From NCBI GenBank assembly GCA_023457495.1, contig JAEWLQ010000002.1, forward strand, positions 1 to 55,002: a stretch of 55,002 nt of DNA. The letters are read 5' to 3'. The notes beneath the pieces are model-generated. The model searched no databases. It was not told where the DNA came from and saw only the letters and a list, made by a program, of their open reading frames with translations. This document shows positions 1-10,258 of this stretch, in pieces; within the stretch, counting starts at the first letter, position 1; every line of letters begins with the position of its first letter. This DNA comes from Pseudomonadota bacterium (GTDB taxonomy: Bacteria > Pseudomonadota > Gammaproteobacteria > Steroidobacterales > Steroidobacteraceae). Both the position numbers and the translations under genes were made by a program.

Positions 1-29
1 GATCCCGGATCCGTCCCCGATACTCCCGA

Positions 30-1649
30 CTACTTCGCCGCCTTCGAGGCGGCCTTCGGAATCGTCGCGAACACGCTCGTGTCCCGCCACGCGGGCGCCT
101 GCGCGGCATTCGCGACGCGCAGCGTCAGGCGCTGCACGAAATCGCCGTACAATCCCATCGCACCGAAATCGACGGGCTGGGCCAGGTCATCCGACGGGGC
201 GTGGTAACGCTCCTTGAACCACTGCTCATCGATCTTCTCCTCGGGCGAGCCGGGCGCGAACCCGATCTTGAGCGACAGCGCCGGCACGCCGGTGCGGATG
301 AAGCTGTACTGATCACTGCGGATGAAGCGATTGCGTTCCGGCTGGGGATCCGGGATAGGCTCGACACCGAGCTCGGCGGCGATGGCGCGCGCATCCTCAC
401 CGAGCGAGGATTCGTCCAGGCCGAACACGATGACGCGCTTCATCGGGTAGATAGGCATGTACATGTCGCTGTTGAGATTCGCGACGATGTTCATGCCGGT
501 GCGGGCGGCATTCTCGGCGTAGGCGCGCGAGCCCAGCAGCCCGGACTCCTCGGCCGTGACCGCGGCGAAGACGACCGAACGCTTCGGCTTCCCGGCGCCG
601 AGGCGTTTCGCCACCTCGATGAGCGTCGCGATGCCGGTCGCGTTGTCCATGGCGCCGTTATTCACGCGGTCGCCTTCGCCCGTCCCGGAGATGCCGAGAT
701 GGTCGAGATGCCCGCTGAGCACCACGTATTCGGCGGACAGCGATTCGTCCGATCCTTTCAGCACGCCGACCACGTTCTCGGAAACCGTCGTCGAGCTGTC
801 GGCAACGGTCCTGGCACGGAGGCGAACCTTGAGGTCGAAGCGCGGCAGGGCCTCGCCCTTCTCGATCTTCGCGAGCAGCTCCTGCTCGGAATGGCCAGTT
901 CCTTCGAGCAATCGCCCGAAGCGCGCGGGATTGAGTCCCGCCCAGACTTGCTGATCGGGGAACAGGTCCGCGGCCGGTGCCGCGAGTCGCATGGTCGGAT
1001 TGGTGCGCGCGGCGGCGATGCGCTCCCACGGCAAATCCATCGCGTAAGGATTCGGAATGGTGAGTACGCCGATCGCCCCGGCCGCGTGGTACTGCTGCCA
1101 GCGTTCGGACGCCGCGCCGAAATGCGCGCCGGCGGCGCCCGGCACGGACTTCGGCGCCGAGGTGATGTACGCGACCACTTTGCCCTTGAGGTCGATACCC
1201 GTGAGGTCGTCGTGCCCGTACTCCGGCAGCCGCAATCCATGGCCGATGAAAACGATGGGCGCTTCCACTTCCTTGCTCGCGAAGTTGCCGCGCAGGTTGA
1301 GGATCGCGTCGTCGCCGAGTTTCAGCGGTTCCACGCCCCGCGGCGTCACGAGCGCGAGACTGGAAAGATCCTCGCGGATCGCGCGCTTCTCGAGGTTCAC
1401 GGCCTGGAAGTAGCCCTCCTCTGCGCCCGGCGCGAGCCCGGCCTTCTTGAATTGCTCCGCGACGTATTCCGCGGCGCGGCGATGACCGGGCGTGCCGGCG
1501 CGGCGACCCTCCATCGAGTCATCGGCCAGAATCTTCACGTGCTCCCAATCCTGCTGGCCGCGCGCCGTGTAATCGGGTTGCGCGGGCTCACGTGAACCAC
1601 AGGCGCTCAGCGCAACGGCGACGGCGACCCATCCAAACATGTGCTTCAT
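30..1649 (-). CDS. M28 family metallopeptidase, lipoprotein
   Basis: Probable secreted zinc aminopeptidase (539 aa) anchored as a lipoprotein: the N-terminus is a short hydrophobic signal ending in the lipobox LSAC, with Cys17. A PA-type insert lies at about residues 130-250 (IVFIGHGL, LKGKVVAY) and the M28 catalytic domain at about 290-520. Visible metal or catalytic motifs are SGHLDH, GAMDNATG, the EE of TAEESG, NLNSDM and a late RYHAPSDD. The ATG at 1649 is preceded by GAGGAG at good spacing. It is transcribed away from the divergent Lgt-like gene. Substrate is unknown; the family includes aminopeptidases that scavenge peptides in the periplasm. The family call is secure. Confidence 0.93.
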   Translation of the reverse strand: MKHMFGWVAVAVALSACGSREPAQPDYTARGQQDWEHVKILADDSMEGRRAGTPGHRRAAEYVAEQFKKAGLAPGAEEGYFQAVNLEKRAIREDLSSLALVTPRGVEPLKLGDDAILNLRGNFASKEVEAPIVFIGHGLRLPEYGHDDLTGIDLKGKVVAYITSAPKSVPGAAGAHFGAASERWQQYHAAGAIGVLTIPNPYAMDLPWERIAAARTNPTMRLAAPAADLFPDQQVWAGLNPARFGRLLEGTGHSEQELLAKIEKGEALPRFDLKVRLRARTVADSSTTVSENVVGVLKGSDESLSAEYVVLSGHLDHLGISGTGEGDRVNNGAMDNATGIATLIEVAKRLGAGKPKRSVVFAAVTAEESGLLGSRAYAENAARTGMNIVANLNSDMYMPIYPMKRVIVFGLDESSLGEDARAIAAELGVEPIPDPQPERNRFIRSDQYSFIRTGVPALSLKIGFAPGSPEEKIDEQWFKERYHAPSDDLAQPVDFGAMGLYGDFVQRLTLRVANAAQAPAWRDTSVFATIPKAASKAAK

Positions 1650-1743
1650 TCAATGCTCCTCAAAGCGATGCCGTCATGTTCGCATGCGTGCCCGCCGAAA
1701 TCCGGCCTCGCGCGGTCGCTTCGGCGCGGCATAATCTCCCGCA

Positions 1744-2595
1744 GTGGCATATCCAACTCTCAGCGACCTGCTGCGCGACCTGCTCGGCATCGACATCTGG
1801 CTTCCCTTGCCCACGTTCGGCCTCATGGTCGGCATCGCCTTTTTCGTAGGGATGCACCTGGCGACGCGCGAGGCGCAACGACTGATGCCCGGGCAACCGC
1901 CCGACTTCATGGGCAATGCCTGCATCTGGGCATTCCTCGCGGGCATCCTCGGCGCGCGGCTGTTCCACTTGCTCGAGTACCCGCGCGAGTTCCTCGCGCA
2001 TCCGGTGGAGATGCTGTTCTCGCGATCCGGCTTCACCATCTACGGCGGCCTCATCGTCGGCGCGATCACGGCGCTCTTCTACGCGCGCTCGAAGAAAGTG
2101 TCGGGCTGGCTCACGCTCGATGCCGCCGCGCCGGGCCTCATGCTGGCCTATGCGATCGGCCGGCTCGGCTGCCAGATCTCGGGCGATGGCGACTGGGGCA
2201 TCGCCGCGGACATGGCGGCGAAGCCGGACTGGCTGCCGCAATGGCTCTGGGCTCAGACGTACACCAACAACATCGCGGGGGTGGTCATCGATCCACCCGG
2301 CGTCTATCCCACGCCCATCTACGAGTTCGCGATGAGCCTGATCGCGTTCGGTGTGCTCTGGCGGCTGCGCAAGCATCCGTATCGCGTCGGCTGGCTGTTC
2401 TCGCTCTACGTGCTGCTCGCCGGCGTCGAACGATTGCTCATCGAGTTCATCCGCGTGAACACCACGTACCACCTGTTTGGCGTGGCGGTCACCCAGGCAC
2501 AACTGATCTCCGTCGCCTGCATCGTCGCCGGCGCGATCGGGATGTTCCTGCTGTCGCGCCCGCGGGCCGCCGCCCCAACGGACACAACTGTCTGA
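1744..2595 (+). CDS. Divergent prolipoprotein diacylglyceryl transferase (Lgt)-family membrane protein
   Basis: Polytopic inner-membrane protein of 283 aa with about seven hydrophobic segments and Lgt-family architecture. It keeps the GRLG motif, the YE of PTPIYEF and the late G-x-x-R-x-x-x-E motif (GVERLLIEF). Residues essential in E. coli Lgt are changed: the His of the HGG motif is Tyr (IYGGL), and the Asn of GRxxN is Cys (GRLGCQ). Canonical Lgt transfers diacylglycerol from phosphatidylglycerol to lipobox cysteines; this copy may be a paralogue with another lipid or acceptor substrate. The start is a GTG without a clear ribosome binding site; the next in-frame ATG (1826) would cut into the first membrane segment. 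A hairpin (2589-2606) overlaps the stop codon. Confidence 0.8.
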   Translation: MAYPTLSDLLRDLLGIDIWLPLPTFGLMVGIAFFVGMHLATREAQRLMPGQPPDFMGNACIWAFLAGILGARLFHLLEYPREFLAHPVEMLFSRSGFTIYGGLIVGAITALFYARSKKVSGWLTLDAAAPGLMLAYAIGRLGCQISGDGDWGIAADMAAKPDWLPQWLWAQTYTNNIAGVVIDPPGVYPTPIYEFAMSLIAFGVLWRLRKHPYRVGWLFSLYVLLAGVERLLIEFIRVNTTYHLFGVAVTQAQLISVACIVAGAIGMFLLSRPRAAAPTDTTV

Positions 2596-2710
2596 TTAGT
2601 TAGACACCTCGAGCTGGGAAATCCGCGCCGCGGGGCTTCGGTCGCGCTGGCACGCTCATTGCTCTGTCTCCCGCAGATGCCTCGACGAGGCCCACTGGGA
2701 GATCGAATCG

Positions 2711-3250
2711 ATGAAGTACTCGAGAATTGCAGGCATGTGCCTGCTGGCCGCAACCCTTGCCGGCATCGCTCGCGCGGATGATGAAGCGGGCTTCTACCTC
2801 GGCGGCGGATTCGGGGAGGCCCGGCAGAAATCCGGTGCGTTCGAAGGCGACGACACGTCCTTCAGGGTGTTCGGCGGTTATTCGTTCAACCGCTACTTTT
2901 CGGCCGAGGCGGGGTACATCGATGGCGGTACCATCGCCAGCCCCGTCGGTGCGTATCGCGTCGCCATCGAGAGCGCAGGTCTCTATGCGACCGGCATCGG
3001 CAAGCTCCCCGTCGGCCCGTACCTCGTGCCCTTCGTCAAAGTCGGCTACGTCTACCACGAATCCACGCAAACCGTGGCCTTCGGCCAGCTGCGTCAATCC
3101 GACTCCGAAAGCGATTCGGACTTCATCTTCGGCGGCGGCTTCGAATTCAAGATCGGTGAGAACTTCCGGCTGCGCGCCGAGTACGACAAGGTGAACGTGC
3201 CGGACGCGTCGTTCGACATCATTTCGCTCAATGCGGCGTACCGGTTCTGA
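2711..3250 (+). CDS. Small outer-membrane beta-barrel protein (OmpA/opacity-like porin fold)
   Basis: A 179-aa exported protein: cleavable signal at residues 1-22 (ending GIARA), then alternating aromatic/hydrophobic strands (FYLGGGFGEA, FRVFGGYSFNRYFSAEAGY, FIFGGGFEF) and a C-terminal Tyr-Arg-Phe, the usual terminal aromatic of an outer-membrane barrel. Size fits an eight-stranded barrel. A GGGAG lies upstream of the ATG. Ligand or function cannot be read from the sequence. The stop is followed one base later by the ATG of an M23-type lipoprotein, suggesting translational coupling. Confidence 0.85.
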   Translation: MKYSRIAGMCLLAATLAGIARADDEAGFYLGGGFGEARQKSGAFEGDDTSFRVFGGYSFNRYFSAEAGYIDGGTIASPVGAYRVAIESAGLYATGIGKLPVGPYLVPFVKVGYVYHESTQTVAFGQLRQSDSESDSDFIFGGGFEFKIGENFRLRAEYDKVNVPDASFDIISLNAAYRF

Positions 3251-3251
3251 G

Positions 3252-3881
3252 ATGGCCTTCCCACGCACGCGGCCGATCTTTCCGGCGGTCATCTTGTCGC
3301 TGGTGGCCGCCTGCGGCGGTGGCGATGACGACACCGACTCGGCCTCGGCGGCGCAGTGTTCGATGTTCACGCCCGCGGCGGCGTCGCCCTACACGCTGCC
3401 GTGGTACATCGGGCAGGCATATACGGCGAGTCCGCACCTCGCGCGCGATCCGGGCGTGCAGCGCTACGCGATCGACGTCGGCATGCCCATCGGCACGGAC
3501 GTACTCGCCATGCGCGCCGGCACGGTAGTTAGAGTGCAGGAAGCGTTCTTCGACGGCGACAATGTCTTCGGACACGAGAACCACGTCTACGTCCAGCACG
3601 AGGACGGCACCGTTGCCCGCTACGTCCACCTGACGAACCGCGGTGCATTGGTCGAGCTGGGTGAAGTGGTGACCCAGGGCCAGCGCATCGGCCTGAGCGG
3701 CCATACCGGCAACAGCAGCGGGCCGCACCTGCACTTCGACGTCACGCGCAGCTGCTGTACCGGCCCGCCCGACTACAACGCGCTGCCCGCGGGCGAGACC
3801 CTGCCGCTGACTTTCCGTAATGCGGCGCCCGACACGAGCTGCGGCTTACTACCCGGCGTTCGCTACGCGGCGCAGCCCTGA
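3252..3881 (+). CDS. M23-family (LasA/lysostaphin-like) peptidase lipoprotein
   Basis: Predicted lipoprotein (209 aa; lipobox VAAC followed by Gly and Asp residues) with an M23 domain at about residues 55-175. The C-terminal zinc motif is clear (SGHTGNSSGPHLHFD). In the N-terminal motif the Asp is present (YAIDVGMPIGTDV), but the His expected four residues before it is Arg, so the zinc site or activity may be altered. The family cleaves peptidoglycan cross-bridges or acts as degenerate LytM factors that activate amidases. The ATG at 3252 follows the barrel gene's stop (TGAGATG), so I prefer it to the overlapping upstream start at 3231. Confidence 0.85.
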   Translation: MAFPRTRPIFPAVILSLVAACGGGDDDTDSASAAQCSMFTPAAASPYTLPWYIGQAYTASPHLARDPGVQRYAIDVGMPIGTDVLAMRAGTVVRVQEAFFDGDNVFGHENHVYVQHEDGTVARYVHLTNRGALVELGEVVTQGQRIGLSGHTGNSSGPHLHFDVTRSCCTGPPDYNALPAGETLPLTFRNAAPDTSCGLLPGVRYAAQP

Positions 3882-3888
3882 CTACAGG

Positions 3889-3906
3889 TGTCCACTTTCG
3901 TGGACA
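3889..3906. other. Perfect inverted repeat after the M23 gene
   Basis: TGTCCAC - TTTC - GTGGACA forms a perfect 7-bp stem with a four-base loop in the short gap before the POTRA/barrel gene. No T-run follows, so it may be a transcript-stabilising hairpin or an operator rather than an intrinsic terminator. Confidence 0.4.
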
Positions 3907-3949
3907 TCCCGTCCTCGCGGCGACAACTGATACAGTGACGAGGTCGGAC

Positions 3950-5179
3950 ATGGCCAACAAGAATCCCAAAGCGGCGCGGTCAGCGCTGTCCTGTATCGCG
4001 CTGCTGGCGGCGTTGTTCACTTTCGAGGCTGCCGCGCAGGGGCTCGATGCCGCGCCGTCGGAACCGCTGCGCGTGCAGGAAGTCCGCTGCGCGGGCAACG
4101 ACAACACGTCGTGTGAATTCATCCGCGAAAAACTCCACCTCGTCGCGGGTGACTTGCTCGACGAAGAGGAAGTCAGAAACGCGGAACTGCGCCTGGCTTC
4201 GCTACGCAACTTCACCGCGGTGCACGTGCGCCTCGAGAAGGGCGCCACGCGAGGCGCGGTTGTCGTCGTCATCGGAGTCGTAGAAGCGGATCCCGTCGTC
4301 ACCGAGTTCATCGCGGGCCTTTCCGATCGCATCACATGGAAGTACAGCCAGCTCGGCGCCCGCGTCGCCCATCAAAACCTGTTCGGCACCGGCAAGTACG
4401 CCGAGTTGGGGGCGGTTGCATTCGTTCCGCTGCAGGATGATCCCAACTTCGAGGCGCAGTCGGTGTTCCTGCGCTACGCGGATCCGCAGTTGTTCGACTC
4501 GCGCCGTTGGTTTGCGCAGGCGAGCGTTGGTTGGTCCAAGCGTGACTCGGCGACCGAGGACGGGAGTTTCACCCACTACGAAAGCCCGCAGCTCAGTGCT
4601 TCTGTCGGCTGGCGCTTCGCTGACTTTTCGTACCTCACGTTGGGTACGACCTGGCGTCCAGGCGTCAAGCAGGTAAGCGGGCTCTGGTACGGGGACGGCA
4701 CTTTCCAGGTCAAGGACGAAAGCGAAAGAATCGAAAACACCGCCGACATCACGTACGGCTGGAATTCTGAAGATGACCTCCATTTCCCCACGCGCGGATC
4801 CGCGCTCCAGTTCGGACTAGCTGTACGCCTCAGAGGAAACGAGGGAGTCAGAGTCGGAGGAGGCATTCAATTTCGCAAAACCTGGAGTGCCACCGGGGGG
4901 TATTGGTCCATCGGATTGGGTGGAGAGCCGAGCAATGAATACCGCGGCTCATTCTACGAAAGCCAGCTCATCGCCTTCACGTACGCGCGGCCTGTCGAGC
5001 CAGGCCCGAACATCCGGCGTGGCCGCTGGTACATCGAGCCGGGTTTCGACATCGGCTTCCGAACCCCCGAAGGTGATACGCGTTATGGCGCGGGGCTCAA
5101 GGTCGGCTGGCGTGCCGAAACACGGCAGTTTGGTGTGGTCAATCTGTACATCCTTGCCAGCACGGATTGGGCCCAGTGA
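3950..5179 (+). CDS. Short POTRA-plus-beta-barrel outer-membrane protein (BamA/TamA/D15-like)
   Basis: A 409-aa exported protein with a signal peptide ending around AAAQG, one POTRA-like region (about residues 40-120: VQEVRCAGNDNTSCEFI, then LRNFTAVHVRLE) and a C-terminal surface-antigen/Omp85-type barrel. It is much shorter than BamA (about 800 aa, five POTRA domains) and lacks most POTRA repeats, so it is not BamA itself. The ATG at 3950 has GAGG upstream with good spacing; a GTG at 3935 is less likely. The stop overlaps the next gene's GTG start (GTGA), tying it to the NtrYX-like cluster. Role unknown; single-POTRA Omp85-like barrels are often lipid- or secretion-associated. Confidence 0.75.
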   Translation: MANKNPKAARSALSCIALLAALFTFEAAAQGLDAAPSEPLRVQEVRCAGNDNTSCEFIREKLHLVAGDLLDEEEVRNAELRLASLRNFTAVHVRLEKGATRGAVVVVIGVVEADPVVTEFIAGLSDRITWKYSQLGARVAHQNLFGTGKYAELGAVAFVPLQDDPNFEAQSVFLRYADPQLFDSRRWFAQASVGWSKRDSATEDGSFTHYESPQLSASVGWRFADFSYLTLGTTWRPGVKQVSGLWYGDGTFQVKDESERIENTADITYGWNSEDDLHFPTRGSALQFGLAVRLRGNEGVRVGGGIQFRKTWSATGGYWSIGLGGEPSNEYRGSFYESQLIAFTYARPVEPGPNIRRGRWYIEPGFDIGFRTPEGDTRYGAGLKVGWRAETRQFGVVNLYILASTDWAQ

Positions 5180-5814
5180 GGCGTCGTGTCCTGGTGATCC
5201 TCTGGCTGTGCAGCGCGGGCGCCCGCGCGGCCGATGTCACCGCCTCCATCACCGACGCGACGCTCGGTATCACCGTGACCGCGCTGCAGATGCCCGCGGA
5301 CTTCGACAAAGAACTCACGAGCGGCCTGACGCACCGCATCTACGTACGCTGCTCGTTGCTCGACGCGAAGACACTCCTGCAGCAGCGCGCCACAGAAATC
5401 ACGATCCGCTACGATCTGTGGGATCAGCAGTTCATCGTGATCACGACCATGGACAACACCGTTGCCGATTCGCGGCGCCTGGCGACGGTCGCTGACGTCA
5501 AAGCCTTCTTTACGCCTTTGCGGCTCACGAACCTGTTCGCTACGACGAGCTTGCCGCCGAGCCGCCCGATGACGGTGCGCAGCGAGTTGCTGCTGAATCC
5601 GATCGAGCGCGAAAAGCTGAGCAATATCCGCAAGTGGGTGGCAGCGAACAGCACGCCGAGCATGGGTGTCGAACAAGGCGACTCGATGTCGAGCGCCATC
5701 ATCAATCGCCTCTTCGAGCAGTACGCTGACGGCAGCGACATCGCCGCGGTGTGGCGCGTCGAGGCGACCTCGGCGCCCTTCCGACTCGACACCCTGGCGC
5801 ATGACCAACGCTAG
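5176..5814 (+). CDS. Exported protein of unknown function, upstream of histidine kinase
   Basis: A 212-aa protein with an N-terminal signal peptide (RRRVLVILWLCSAGARA) and no membrane segment after it, so probably periplasmic. I do not recognise the domain with certainty. It sits where many betaproteobacteria have a secreted DUF4390 protein before ntrY-ntrX, but I could not confirm that family from the residues. Its GTG start overlaps the preceding stop (GTGA) and its end overlaps the kinase start by 14 bp, so it is almost certainly co-translated with the two-component system. It could be a periplasmic partner of the sensor; that is inference. Confidence 0.7.
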   Translation: MRRRVLVILWLCSAGARAADVTASITDATLGITVTALQMPADFDKELTSGLTHRIYVRCSLLDAKTLLQQRATEITIRYDLWDQQFIVITTMDNTVADSRRLATVADVKAFFTPLRLTNLFATTSLPPSRPMTVRSELLLNPIEREKLSNIRKWVAANSTPSMGVEQGDSMSSAIINRLFEQYADGSDIAAVWRVEATSAPFRLDTLAHDQR

Positions 5815-6909
5815 GGTGGGATTGCTGCTGACGGTGACCATCTTCGTGATGGCGGTGATTCCGCTGCTCGCTGCGTTCTATCTACTGGAGAACGCGCTGC
5901 GCACCAGCCTCGACCTCGGGTTCAACCCGCATATAGTCCGCGTCCTGGATATGTCCGCGGAAAACCTGCGCGAGCTCGCGCGACTCGACGATGCGGGCCG
6001 CGACCGGTATCGCGAGCAATTCGGGGAGATCCAGGAGCTCCGGCAGGTCTACGCCGAGCCCGACCTCGTGAAGCGCAACATGATCGGGTCGCTCAAGCAG
6101 TACTTCGGGCTCGGCCTCGGGTTGGTGATGTTGTTGTCGATCGGCGTCGCCTCGCTGCTCAGCCGACGTATCGCCCGCAGTCACGCGCGCAACGTCGCAG
6201 AGCTCACGGCCCAGCGCGATCGCGTCCGGTATCTGGAGGAGATGTCGTCGTGGCAGGAGCTGGCGAAGATGCTCGCGCACGAGATCAAGAATCCGCTGAC
6301 GCCCATCGAAGTGCTGGTGACGTCCCTGTCGAAGGCCTACCTGTCCAAGCCGCAACCGGAGTTCCTCGCGCACCTGGAGTCGACGCAGTCGATGATCGGC
6401 GAGGAATTGCGGCACCTGAAAGCGACGGTCAACAAGTTCAGCGAATTCGCGCGACTGCCGCAGGTGCAGCTCATGGACGTCGATCTGGCGGACGTGATCG
6501 GCCGGCAGCTCGACTCGCTGCCTGAACTGTCCGGGCGGGCCGATCTCGCGCTGCGAGTGCCGTCGGCGCCGATTCGCGCGCGCGTCGACATCACACTGTT
6601 TCGCCAGGTGCTGGCCAATCTCATTCGCAATGGAATCGAAGCCAATCCGGGGAACCGCGTTCGGTTCACGGTGACGGTGGAGCAAGGAGAGAACACGACG
6701 GTGCGGGTCGCCAACGATGGTGCGCCCGTGTCTGCAGAGATCGCGCCCCGAATATTCGATCCCTACATCTCGACGAAGTCGGGAGGGGACAACATGGGAC
6801 TCGGGCTCGCCATCGTGAAGAAGATCGTGCTCGAGCACGCTGGCGACATCCGGCAAGAAACGCGCGACGGCCATCCGGAGTTCACGATTACCCTGCCCGG
6901 GAAACCCGC

Positions 6910-6913
<4 letters not shown>
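5801..6913 (+). CDS. NtrY-like membrane sensor histidine kinase
   Basis: A 370-aa sensor kinase with two membrane segments (about residues 7-29 and 101-121) flanking a small periplasmic region. It has a phospho-acceptor motif (HEIKNPLTP, His160), an N box (LIRNGIEANPG) and a G box (GLGLAIVKKI). It is shorter than typical NtrY, which has four or more membrane segments plus HAMP and PAS; no PAS domain is visible. The ATG at 5801 lies inside the end of the preceding gene, and its own stop overlaps the regulator's ATG (ATGA). It presumably phosphorylates the adjacent NtrX-like regulator. The signal sensed is unknown; linkage to outer-membrane genes hints at an envelope cue. Confidence 0.9.
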
Positions 6914-8274
<1,361 letters not shown>

Positions 8275-9960
8275 CTATCTCTCTTCCTGCCATGGAGTCT
8301 TGAGCTCGCGCGCGCTCACGCCGAGCCGGCGCGCCGCCGACAACACCGCGAGCACCGACGCCGTCGCGATGTTCGCGTGGCGGCCCACTCCATAGCGCAC
8401 GCCATTCACGCCTTCGCGCGCGGCTTCGACGATGGCGAGCGCTGATGCGTCCGCGCCCGCGCGCAACGCGCGCTCCTCGTAGTTGTCGATGCGGATCGGC
8501 AGTGCGAGCGCGGCGACGGTGGCGGCGATGGGTCCCGAGCCGACACCGCGCAGCTTGCGCCGGTTGCCCGCGACCGTGACCTCGAGCTCGATGCCCTGCT
8601 TGTCGCCGTCCTCGAACAGATGATGTGCGTGATAGGTGACGTCGTAGTCGGTCGCGAGATAGGTCGCCTCGAACAGCGCCCAGAGCTGCTGCGAGGACAT
8701 CTCGCCCTCCGCGGCATCCATGTGTTTCTGCACCAGCGCGCTGAACTCCACCTGCATGCGCCGCGGCATCACCACGCCGTAGTCGCGCTCCAGTAGATAG
8801 GCGATGCCACCTTTGCCGGACTGGCTGTTGACGCGCACGATGCTGTCGTAGGTGCGGCCGAGATCCGCCGGGTCGACCGGGATGTACGGCACTTCCCAGA
8901 AATCCCCGGGCTTTTGCGCCGCGAAACCCTTCCTGATCGCATCCTGGTGCGAGCCGGAGAACGAGGTGAACACGAGGTCGCCGACATACGGATGACGCGG
9001 ATGGATCGGCAGGCGCGTCGCCTGTTCCACCTCGCGCGCCACCGCGTTGATGTCCGAGAAATCGAGTCCGGGGTGGATGCCCTGCGAATAGAAGTTGAGC
9101 GCGAGGTTCACCAGGTCGACGTTGCCGGAGCGCTCGCCGTTGCCGAACAGACACCCTTCGACGCGCTGACCCCCGGCCAGCAGGCCGAGCTCGGCGGCCG
9201 CGACACCCGTGCCGCGGTCGTTGTGCGTATGCAGCGAGATGATCACGTGTTCACGGCGCTCGAGATGCGTCGACATCCACTCGATCTGGTCGGCGTAGAT
9301 GTTCGGCGTGGCGTTCTCCACCGTGGTCGGCAGGTTGATGATGATCGGTCGGCCGGGTCCGGCATTCCACGCGCGAATCGCCGTGTTGCAGGCCTCGAGC
9401 GCCACCGGCAGCTCGGTCATGCTGAAGGCCTCAGGGGAATACTCCAGGCCCCATTCGGTTTCCGGCAGCGCATCGGTCAGCTCCTTGACCAGCGCAACCT
9501 GCTTCTCGACCAGCTTCATCACGTCCGGCACCGTCAGGCCGAACACGACGCGCCGCCACACGGGCGCCGTCGCGTTGTAGACGTGGACGATGGCGCGGCG
9601 CGCGCCTTTCACCGACTCCACCGTGCGGCGAATGAGCTCCTCGCGCGCCTGCGTGAGCACCATGATGGTGACGTCGTCGGGGATCAGGTTCTGCTCGATG
9701 AGGTCGCGCGCCGTGAGGAAATCCGTCTCCGACGCGGACGGAAAGCCGATCTCGATTTGCTTGACGCCCACGTTGCAGATGGTCTTGAACAGCCGTTTCT
9801 TGGTCTCGCGGCTCATGGGCTCGAACAGCGCCTGGTTGCCGTCGCGCAGGTCGGTGCTGCACCACACCGGCACGGTAGTTAGTGAACGGCTCGGCCACTG
9901 GCGGGTGGGCAGATCGATGGACGGGAACGGGCGATACTTCTTCGACGGATCTTTCAACAT
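8275..9960 (-). CDS. leuA: 2-isopropylmalate synthase
   Basis: First committed enzyme of leucine synthesis: condenses acetyl-CoA with 2-oxoisovalerate. At 561 aa it is the long LeuA type-2 form: an N-terminal extension (RPFPSIDLPTRQWPS), a TIM barrel with the DLRDGNQAL motif and metal-binding HTHNDRGT, then a C-terminal LeuA regulatory (leucine feedback) domain of about 120 residues. It stands alone, without leuBCD nearby, and is preceded by a 298-bp spacer encoding a leucine-rich leader peptide, which suggests leucine-responsive control. The ATG at 9960 has only a weak ribosome binding site. Confidence 0.95.
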   Translation of the reverse strand: MLKDPSKKYRPFPSIDLPTRQWPSRSLTTVPVWCSTDLRDGNQALFEPMSRETKKRLFKTICNVGVKQIEIGFPSASETDFLTARDLIEQNLIPDDVTIMVLTQAREELIRRTVESVKGARRAIVHVYNATAPVWRRVVFGLTVPDVMKLVEKQVALVKELTDALPETEWGLEYSPEAFSMTELPVALEACNTAIRAWNAGPGRPIIINLPTTVENATPNIYADQIEWMSTHLERREHVIISLHTHNDRGTGVAAAELGLLAGGQRVEGCLFGNGERSGNVDLVNLALNFYSQGIHPGLDFSDINAVAREVEQATRLPIHPRHPYVGDLVFTSFSGSHQDAIRKGFAAQKPGDFWEVPYIPVDPADLGRTYDSIVRVNSQSGKGGIAYLLERDYGVVMPRRMQVEFSALVQKHMDAAEGEMSSQQLWALFEATYLATDYDVTYHAHHLFEDGDKQGIELEVTVAGNRRKLRGVGSGPIAATVAALALPIRIDNYEERALRAGADASALAIVEAAREGVNGVRYGVGRHANIATASVLAVLSAARRLGVSARELKTPWQEER

Positions 9961-10018
9961 GACGGCTTCACTTCGGACGATTTCACTTCAGATCGGGGAC
10001 GCGACTCTTCCGCGGTTG

Positions 10019-10094
10019 CTTGCGGCCTGGTCTCGGGTTCCCGTCTTGTAGGCGCCGACGGGTGGCGCGTGTCTATGTGCGGCTAGGCCGCAAG
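10019..10094 (-). promoter_or_regulatory. Candidate leuA leader RNA structure
   Basis: On the minus strand the last codons of the leucine-rich leader ORF (CTTGCGGCCT, 10094-10085) are perfectly complementary to AGGCCGCAAG (10028-10019), a 10-bp stem enclosing 56 nt. Inside the loop a second hairpin (CCCGTC/GACGGG, 10062-10057 with 10045-10040) can form. A ribosome stalled on the Leu codons would mask one arm, which is the logic of attenuation. No U-run follows the long stem, so control may be Rho-dependent or translational rather than by an intrinsic terminator. Confidence 0.5.
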
Positions 10095-10163
10095 AAGCAG
10101 GAGCGAACGAAGCAGCGCCGCGGTGCGGCAAAGGGACTGGCCCGGCTGTTCGTTGCGATTCAT
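10083..10163 (-). CDS. leuL: Putative leuA leader peptide (26 aa)
   Basis: A short ORF on the leuA strand ending 122 nt before leuA. Its C-terminal half is leucine-rich (ALLRSLLLLAA, six Leu in nine residues), ending in TAG. It lies in an otherwise empty spacer, and its last codons form one arm of a long-range stem, as expected for a translational stall sensor of leucine-tRNA charging. The start is uncertain: ATG at 10163 (26 aa), or an in-frame ATG at 10208 (41 aa) with a GGGA upstream. Leader peptides before leuA are established in enterics; this one is called from sequence pattern only. Confidence 0.6.
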   Translation of the reverse strand: MNRNEQPGQSLCRTAALLRSLLLLAA

Positions 10164-10258
10164 GGAGCGAAAGCTAGCACGGTTGCGGGCCGCCTGTACA
10201 AGGTTCATGTCGCGATCCCACAGCCTGGATGGCGCGCAAGTGCGCGGGCGGCCGCCCA

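Noticed and set aside
201..1595. Long plus-strand ORF opposite the M28 peptidase
   Set aside because: No recognisable domain; the minus strand has a lipobox and complete M28 metal motifs.
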